In this document: positions 5,151 to 8,676 of the stretch, in pieces | Position numbering within the stretch: position 1 is the stretch's first letter | Layout: the number at the start of each line of letters is the position of its first letter | The notes under the pieces: generated by a model | The model's database searches: none | Told to the model about the DNA's origin: nothing | What the model saw: the letters and a program-made list of their open reading frames with translations, nothing else | Made by a program: the position numbers and the translations under genes | Source of the DNA: Conexibacter sp. | GTDB taxonomy: Bacteria > Actinomycetota > Thermoleophilia > Solirubrobacterales > Solirubrobacteraceae | Length of the DNA: 8,676 nucleotides | Direction: 5' to 3' | NCBI GenBank assembly: GCA_025964055.1 | Contig: JAOPZP010000274.1 | Span: forward strand, 1 to 8,676

Positions 5151-5570
5151 GGCGATCTCGCGGACCTGGGTCAGCCGGACGCTGTTGCCCGACGGGTCGC
5201 GGAAGCCCGAGTCGATCCCGTAGGGCCGGTCCTCGGGCGGCTCGCTGAACTCGACGCCGCGCGACCGGAGCTCCTCGTAGGACGCCTGGCAGTCGTCGGT
5301 GGTGAGGAAGACCGTCCCGGCGAAGCCCTTGCCCATCAGGTCGCGGACCTGGTCGGCCGTCGCGGCGTCCATGATCGGCGGGCCGGGGATCGCCATCAGG
5401 ACGATCGTCACGTCCTGCTCACCGGGGGGTCCCACGGCCAGCCAGCGGAAGTCCCCCAGCTCGGCCAGGGTGACGTCGGAGCGCACCTCCATGCCGACCT
5501 TCTTCGTCCAGAACTCCAGCGCCTCGTCCTGGTCGTGCACCCACAGCTGCACCGAACCGATGCTGATCAT
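5142..5570 (-). CDS. Single-domain VOC-family (glyoxalase-like) protein
   Basis: A 142-aa single VOC module, which would have to dimerise to form the usual active-site barrel. The opening MISIGSVQLWVHDQDEALEFW and the end GIDSGFRDPSGNSVRLTQ are typical of the fold. Where many VOC enzymes have a metal-binding Glu in the last strand (DPDGN..E), this one has Arg132, and the first-strand position is Gln8. A canonical metal site is therefore doubtful, and it may bind a ligand rather than catalyse. An AGGAGG ribosome site (5576-5581) lies 5 nt before the ATG. It follows the AraC-type regulator gene by 39 nt on the same strand, so the two are probably co-transcribed. The last codons and the stop lie inside a palindromic repeat, so the C-terminus may have been altered by insertion of the repeat. 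Confidence 0.9.
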   Translation of the reverse strand: MISIGSVQLWVHDQDEALEFWTKKVGMEVRSDVTLAELGDFRWLAVGPPGEQDVTIVLMAIPGPPIMDAATADQVRDLMGKGFAGTVFLTTDDCQASYEELRSRGVEFSEPPEDRPYGIDSGFRDPSGNSVRLTQVREIAGV

Positions 5571-5609
5571 CGTCGCCTCCTGCTGTCGTTGGAACTACTG
5601 CACGCCAAG

Positions 5610-6044
5610 CTATTGCGGCTCGGGCGCGCTGTCTTCTCGAAACGTCCGGCGTTGCGGGCGGCGGTACGCGCGCAGGACGCAGGCGGGCACGAGGGCCTGG
5701 TCGGCCGCCGGCGGAGCCTCGGCTCGATAGGCCGTGGGCGAGCGCCCGTAGGTGCGTGTGAAGCTCGTCGTGAACGAGCCGACGCTCCGCAGGCCGACCG
5801 AGAAGCAGATCTCGGCGACCGAGTGGTCGGTCGCCTGCAGCAGCGCGGCGGCCCGCTCGAGCCGGCGCGTGAGCAGGTAGGCGTGTGGCGACTCGCCGAA
5901 GGCCCGGCGGAACTGCTCGCTGAAGTGGGCGCGCGACAGCCCCGCCGCGCGGGCGAGGTCGTCAACGGACAAGGGCTCGAAGTACCGGGCATCGGCCAGG
6001 TCCTTGGCCCGCGCCAGATGCCGAGCGGCCGGGACGAACGCCAT
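5610..6044 (-). CDS. AraC-family regulator consisting of the DNA-binding domain only
   Basis: A 144-aa protein made almost entirely of the AraC/XylS double helix-turn-helix domain. HTH1 is near residues 26-47 (LSVDDLARAAGLSRAHFSEQFRRAFG) and HTH2 near 75-97, followed by the hallmark YGRSPTAYR at 99-107. The roughly 35 remaining C-terminal residues are Pro/Arg-rich. The effector-binding domain of full AraC proteins (about 170-200 aa) is missing and no such coding lies immediately upstream, so it either acts constitutively or is controlled by a partner. The ATG at 6044 lacks a Shine-Dalgarno. A GATACT -10-like element (6056-6051) would place the transcript start on the ATG itself, so leaderless translation is possible. 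It sits 28 nt after OsmC and 39 nt before the VOC gene. Confidence 0.9.
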   Translation of the reverse strand: MAFVPAARHLARAKDLADARYFEPLSVDDLARAAGLSRAHFSEQFRRAFGESPHAYLLTRRLERAAALLQATDHSVAEICFSVGLRSVGSFTTSFTRTYGRSPTAYRAEAPPAADQALVPACVLRAYRRPQRRTFREDSAPEPQ

Positions 6045-6050
6045 GGACGC

Positions 6051-6056
6051 AGTATC
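6051..6056 (-). promoter_or_regulatory. Possible -10 element giving a leaderless AraC-type transcript
   Basis: GATACT on the minus strand lies 6 nt before the AraC-type start codon, so transcription would begin at or next to the A of the ATG. No clear -35 is visible, because that region overlaps the end of the OsmC gene. Tentative. Confidence 0.3.
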
Positions 6057-6072
6057 GCCGACCGCCGCCCCC

Positions 6073-6579
6073 TCACCCCGCCGCGAACCCCGTCGACAGC
6101 TCCGGCGTCACCGCGAGCGTCTGCAGCACGACGCAGTAGCGCTCGGTCAGCTTCAGCAACGTCGCGAGCTCCTGCTCGGTGGCGTCCGTGTCGAGGTCGA
6201 ACGTCAGGCGGATCGCGCGGAAGCCGACCGGCGCGTCGCGGTCGACGGCGAGCGTTCCCCGGAAGTCGAGGTCGCCTTCGGCGCGGACCGTCCCGCCCGG
6301 CACCGCGATGCCCAGCGACGTCGCCACGGCCCGCAGCGTCACGCCCGCGCACGCGACGAGCGCCTCCAGCAGCATGTCGCCCGAGCACAGCAGCGAGCCG
6401 TCGCCTCCGGACGCCGGGTGCAGCCCGGCCGCGGCGATCGCCCGGCCGGTGTCCACGGAGCACGACACGCCCTCCCCCAGCGTGCCGGTCGCCGAGAGCA
6501 CGACCAGCGCCGCCTCCGGCTCCTCGGCGTAACGCTCCTTCAGCGGCGCCTGGACAGCACGAAGCTCGTCGGATCGCAT
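6073..6579 (-). CDS. OsmC/Ohr-family protein (thiol peroxidase type)
   Basis: A 168-aa protein of the OsmC fold, which reduces organic hydroperoxides using a reactive cysteine pair. The expected pair is Cys77, in LLEALVACAGVTLRAVA (the central helix), and Cys149, in LTERYCVVLQTL. Two further cysteines, Cys40 and Cys65, lie outside the usual motif. The middle section, GTVRAEGDLDFRGTLAV then GFRAIRLTFDLDTDA, fits the OsmC beta-sheet. Length is slightly above the roughly 140-aa Ohr type because of an N-terminal extension. The start at 6577-6579 has only a distant GGGAG. The AraC-type regulator follows 28 nt downstream on the same strand, suggesting one operon. The gene is divergent from the DHFR-like gene across 68 bp. 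Substrate and reductant are not determined. Confidence 0.9.
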   Translation of the reverse strand: MRSDELRAVQAPLKERYAEEPEAALVVLSATGTLGEGVSCSVDTGRAIAAAGLHPASGGDGSLLCSGDMLLEALVACAGVTLRAVATSLGIAVPGGTVRAEGDLDFRGTLAVDRDAPVGFRAIRLTFDLDTDATEQELATLLKLTERYCVVLQTLAVTPELSTGFAAG

Positions 6580-6647
6580 AGGCGCGAGCGTACTCCCGGC
6601 CGCGACGGCCGGCGATGAGTCCCGCGGACTGCAAGGGTCTAGGCACC

Positions 6648-7208
6648 ATGGCCAAGCTCATCTACTCGACCATCGTGTCCCTCGACGGCTACGTCGCCGA
6701 CCGGGACGGCAAGTTCGACTGGTCGGTACCCGACGAGGAGGTGCACGCGTTCGTCAACGACCTCGAGCGGCCGATCGGCACCTACCTCTACGGCCGCCGG
6801 ATGTACGAGGTCATGGTCGCCTGGGAGACGATGCCGACCGGGCCCGACGAGCCCGCCGTCGTGCGGGACTACGCGCGGATCTGGCAGGCGGCCGACAAGG
6901 TCGTGTACTCCACGGCGCTGGAGGAGCCGTCGAGCGCCCGCACGCGGGTCGAGCGCGCCTTCGAGCCCGACGCGATCCGCGAGATGAAGGCGTCGCTCGA
7001 GCAGGACATCAGCGTGGGAGGTCCGCACCTCGCCGGCCAAGCCCTGAAGGCCGGACTGGTCGACGAGTGCCACCTGCTGGTCTCGCCCGTCGTGGTGGGC
7101 GGCGGCAACCCGTCGCTCCCCGACGACGCGCGCGTGAACCTGGAGCTCCTCGACGAGCGCCGCTTCGGCAACGGCGTGGTGCACCTGCACTACCGCACGA
7201 AGGCGTGA
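6648..7208 (+). CDS. Dihydrofolate reductase-family (RibD C-terminal-like) protein
   Basis: A 186-aa protein of the DHFR/RibD-C fold, likely an NADPH-dependent reductase of unknown substrate. Recognisable parts are the N-terminal strand and loop KLIYSTIVSLDGYVAD (3-18), YLYGRRMYEVM (46-56), and the cofactor-side ISVGGPHLAGQAL followed by LVDECHLLVSPVVVGGGNP (137-155). This is typical of the YwjB/YyaP-like subgroup found across actinobacteria. It is not a canonical FolA, so a role in folate metabolism should not be assumed. I chose ATG 6648 because MAKLIYST matches the family start. An in-frame ATG at 6615 would add 11 residues with no similarity. AAGGG (6633-6637) is a weak, distant ribosome site. 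The stop is 9 bp from the convergent HIT gene's stop. Confidence 0.9.
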   Translation: MAKLIYSTIVSLDGYVADRDGKFDWSVPDEEVHAFVNDLERPIGTYLYGRRMYEVMVAWETMPTGPDEPAVVRDYARIWQAADKVVYSTALEEPSSARTRVERAFEPDAIREMKASLEQDISVGGPHLAGQALKAGLVDECHLLVSPVVVGGGNPSLPDDARVNLELLDERRFGNGVVHLHYRTKA

Positions 7209-7217
7209 GCGGACGTC

Positions 7218-7688
7218 TCAGCCGCGCCGGGCCAGCGCGCGCCGCAGCGCGTCGACGTCGGCGAACAGCCGCCCCTCCGGCATCGGGCCCGGATCGGGAT
7301 CGGGGAACGGGAACGGCCAGCCCGGCCGCGGGTCGTCGGCGTAGCGCGGGACGATGTGGGTGTGCAGGTGTGGGACGGTGTTGCCGAGCAGGTCGTAGTT
7401 GAGCTTGATCGGCTCCATGACCGCTTCGAGCGCGCGCCCGACGCGCAGCACCTCGCGCCCGTAGGCGGCCGCCTCGTCGTCGGTCAGCTGCGTGGGCTCG
7501 GCGACGTGCCGGCCGCGCCAGACGGCCATCGACAGGCCGCGCTGGATGTCGGCGCGCACGAGGTAGGCGTCGCAGACGCTTCCCGCGAAGAAGCGCACGC
7601 CCCACAGCGTCGCGTCCGGGCGGCCCTCCGCGCAGCTGGGACAGCCGTCGCCGGCCCGCCACGCGTAGAACTGCTCCGGCCACTCCAC
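7218..7688 (-). CDS. HIT-family protein (histidine-triad hydrolase/transferase)
   Basis: A 156-aa member of the histidine-triad superfamily, which hydrolyses or transfers nucleotide phosphoryl groups. The active-site motif HLHTHIV is intact, with His107, His109 (expected nucleophile) and His111, preceded by NYDLLGNTVP and followed by PRY. CPSC at 16-19 with His61 and the triad region could form the zinc site seen in Zn-containing HIT proteins. The C-terminal 40 residues are Pro/Asp-rich (FPFPDPDPGP). The start ATG lies 25-34 bp from the divergent second HIT-like gene, so the two probably share a control region. No Shine-Dalgarno is evident upstream. The true substrate is unknown. Confidence 0.93.
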   Translation of the reverse strand: MEWPEQFYAWRAGDGCPSCAEGRPDATLWGVRFFAGSVCDAYLVRADIQRGLSMAVWRGRHVAEPTQLTDDEAAAYGREVLRVGRALEAVMEPIKLNYDLLGNTVPHLHTHIVPRYADDPRPGWPFPFPDPDPGPMPEGRLFADVDALRRALARRG

Positions 7689-7722
7689 GGATCCAGCCTA
7701 CTCAGCGCCTACGATGCCGCCC
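7689..7722. promoter_or_regulatory. Compact divergent control region of two HIT-fold genes
   Basis: Only about 34 bp separate the two start codons, so promoters for both directions must overlap each other or the coding sequence. TACGAT (7710-7715) is a -10-like element that would start a plus-strand transcript at about 7722-7723, on the ATG at 7723. No -35 is clear on either strand. Confidence 0.35.
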
Positions 7723-8292
7723 ATGCCGGAGAACGCGCAGGACCTCTACCAGCGATCCGTCAACGCGCTGCGAACCCCACCGGTCGCCGACTGGGACACA
7801 TGGCCGTTCGACGACAACATCCGCCCGCGCACGCTCGAGGAGCCCGCGGCCGAGCCGCCGCGCGACGGCGAGGGCGGCGTCGAGTGCGACGGCTGCACCA
7901 AGCCCGACGCCGACTACTTCTGGACCGACGACCGCTGGCGCCTGATCGCGTTCGGACCCAGCGGCCTGCCGGTGGTCGTCGTCCTGGAGCCCCGCGCCCA
8001 CTACGACACCCCGAGCGAGCTGCCCGACGAGCTCGCCCGCGAGATGGGCGTCATGCTCGGCCGCGTCGAGCGCGCCGTCATGACGGTCGACGGGATCGAG
8101 CGCGTCCACATCAGCCGCTACGGCGAAGGCGCGGCGCACCTGCACTGGTGGTTCATGGGTCGCCCGACCGGCCTGCGCCAGCTGGCCAGCAGCTTCGCGG
8201 GCATCTGGGACGACGTGCTGCCGCCGACGCCGGACGACGTCTGGCGCGACAACATCGCGCAGGTGGCCGCGGCCATGCGAGCCGGAGGCTGA
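7723..8292 (+). CDS. HIT-superfamily-like protein with a degenerate triad (HxHxW)
   Basis: A protein of 189 aa from ATG 7723, or 192 aa from ATG 7714; the -10-like TACGAT favours 7723. In 192-aa numbering, GAAHLHWWFMGRP at 139-151 is a HIT-type active-site strand: His142 and His144 are kept, but the third triad position is Trp146. His144 aligns with the nucleophile, and GalT-type transferases also vary at the third position (Gln), so activity is possible. Cys58 and Cys61 (CDGC), His96 and His142 match the spacing of a C-C-H-H zinc site. The first roughly 50 residues are acidic/Pro-rich and unlike the neighbour. Head-to-head with a normal HIT gene, it may be a diverged paralogue or partner. 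I recognise the fold but not a function. Confidence 0.85.
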   Translation: MPENAQDLYQRSVNALRTPPVADWDTWPFDDNIRPRTLEEPAAEPPRDGEGGVECDGCTKPDADYFWTDDRWRLIAFGPSGLPVVVVLEPRAHYDTPSELPDELAREMGVMLGRVERAVMTVDGIERVHISRYGEGAAHLHWWFMGRPTGLRQLASSFAGIWDDVLPPTPDDVWRDNIAQVAAAMRAGG

Positions 8293-8299
8293 CGGTCCG

Positions 8300-8326
8300 C
8301 GTGCGAGCACGTTCTGAGCGCCTCAG
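8300..8326. terminator. Small hairpins between convergent HIT-like and USP genes
   Basis: CGTG-CGAG-CACG (8300-8311) and CTGAG-CGC-CTCAG (8314-8326) are two adjacent short dyads in the 30-bp gap between convergent stops. The second overlaps the USP stop codon. Stems of 4-5 bp without a U-tract give only weak support for termination. Confidence 0.3.
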
Positions 8327-8676
8327 TCCACCAGCGACTCGAGCACCACGCCGGGCCCGCGCGCCAGCACGATCACCGGACAGGCCGCGCCGGCGGTGAC
8401 CTGCCGCGTCACCCCGCCCAGCAGCGCCGAGCGCTCCGGCCCGTAGCCGCGGGCGCCGCAGACCAGGACATCGAGGTCGTCGCCCGTGGCGGCGAGCAGG
8501 ACGCCGGCCGGCTCGCCCTCCTGCACGTCGACGTCGACGGCCGTGCCGAACAGCGTCGCCATCTCCGCCCCGCCGGCCTCCTCGGCGCCGGCACGCAGGT
8601 CGGCGGCCACCGCGTCGCGAGCGCCGTCCATCCACGCGCGCGGCTGCACCGCGGCGAGCACGCGCAGCCGTGCGCC
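8323..8676 (-). CDS. Universal stress protein, C-terminal part (runs off right edge)
   Basis: The frame is open from the window edge to the stop at 8323-8325, giving 117 codons. A GTG at 8661-8659 exists, but upstream codons continue as GARLR before VLAAVQP, which is the usual second strand of the fold, so the true start is outside the window. The C-terminal half is typical of UspA: DLDVLVCGARGYGPERSALLGG, then VTRQV and ACPVIVLARG. The nucleotide-binding pattern G-2x-G-9x-G(S/T) is present as GARG-9x-GG, so the final Ser/Thr is Gly. ATP binding is therefore uncertain. USPs are usually expressed in stress or growth arrest. The gene converges on the HIT-like gene. Confidence 0.88.
   Translation of the reverse strand, partial: GARLRVLAAVQPRAWMDGARDAVAADLRAGAEEAGGAEMATLFGTAVDVDVQEGEPAGVLLAATGDDLDVLVCGARGYGPERSALLGGVTRQVTAGAACPVIVLARGPGVVLESLVD

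Noticed and set aside
4464..6581. Long plus-strand frame opposite the fusion, VOC, AraC and OsmC genes
   Set aside because: It is antisense to four genes with clear family motifs and has Arg/Ala-rich, motif-free sequence.
5567..6661. 364-codon minus-strand frame across AraC and OsmC
   Set aside because: It is out of frame with both recognised proteins and is low complexity.
1..8676. A defence island, toxin-antitoxin pair, CRISPR array or prophage
   Set aside because: All clear genes fall in housekeeping, stress, detoxification or regulatory families. No regularly spaced repeats, integrase, transposase or nuclease-effector signature was seen.

Overview
The window is very GC-rich chromosomal DNA from a bacterium, almost certainly an actinobacterium. 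The first gene closely resembles the mycobacterial-type ATP-dependent ligase LigB, intergenic gaps are short, Shine-Dalgarno sites are often weak or absent, and GC is strongly biased to third codon positions. A soil Thermoleophilia/Solirubrobacterales-like lineage would fit, but that is inference from composition and gene style. I see no rRNA, tRNA, insertion sequence, CRISPR array or phage gene.

Layout. 1-709 (-) is the N-terminal part of an ATP-dependent DNA ligase (LigB type) that runs off the left edge. 801-1544 (-) is a short-chain dehydrogenase/reductase (SDR) and 1662-2291 (-) a TetR-family repressor. 2362-3096 (+) is a two-domain VOC/glyoxalase-fold protein, transcribed divergently from the repressor. 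3222-4250 (+) is a luciferase-like flavin-dependent oxidoreductase, preceded by a possible 16-codon leader ORF that overlaps it by ATGA. 4293-5045 (-) is an unusual fusion of an acylphosphatase domain to a LigD-type 3'-phosphoesterase domain. 5142-5570 (-), 5610-6044 (-) and 6073-6579 (-) form a probable operon read OsmC, then an AraC-type regulator, then a single-domain VOC protein. Two tandem GGGGTCAGACCCC palindromes and a strong 11-bp hairpin lie at its 3' end. 6648-7208 (+) is a DHFR/RibD-C-like protein. 7218-7688 (-) and 7723-8292 (+) are two divergently transcribed HIT-fold proteins, the second with a degenerate triad. 8323-8676 (-) is the C-terminal part of a universal stress protein that runs off the right edge.

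How the parts may work together. The SDR, TetR and two-domain VOC genes look like one regulatory unit. A TATACAGAC(C/T)TGTCT element sits in the TetR-VOC divergent promoter and again between the -35 and -10 of the SDR promoter, which suggests one repressor controlling both an oxidoreductase and a VOC enzyme. The rest reads as small-molecule detoxification and stress housekeeping: OsmC peroxidase, VOC proteins, flavin oxidoreductase and USP. Two unlinked nucleic-acid repair activities are also present, LigB and the LigD-type phosphoesterase.

The most novel item is the acylphosphatase-phosphoesterase fusion at 4293-5045. Next are the shared operators, the palindromic repeat that supplies a stop codon, and the head-to-head HIT pair.
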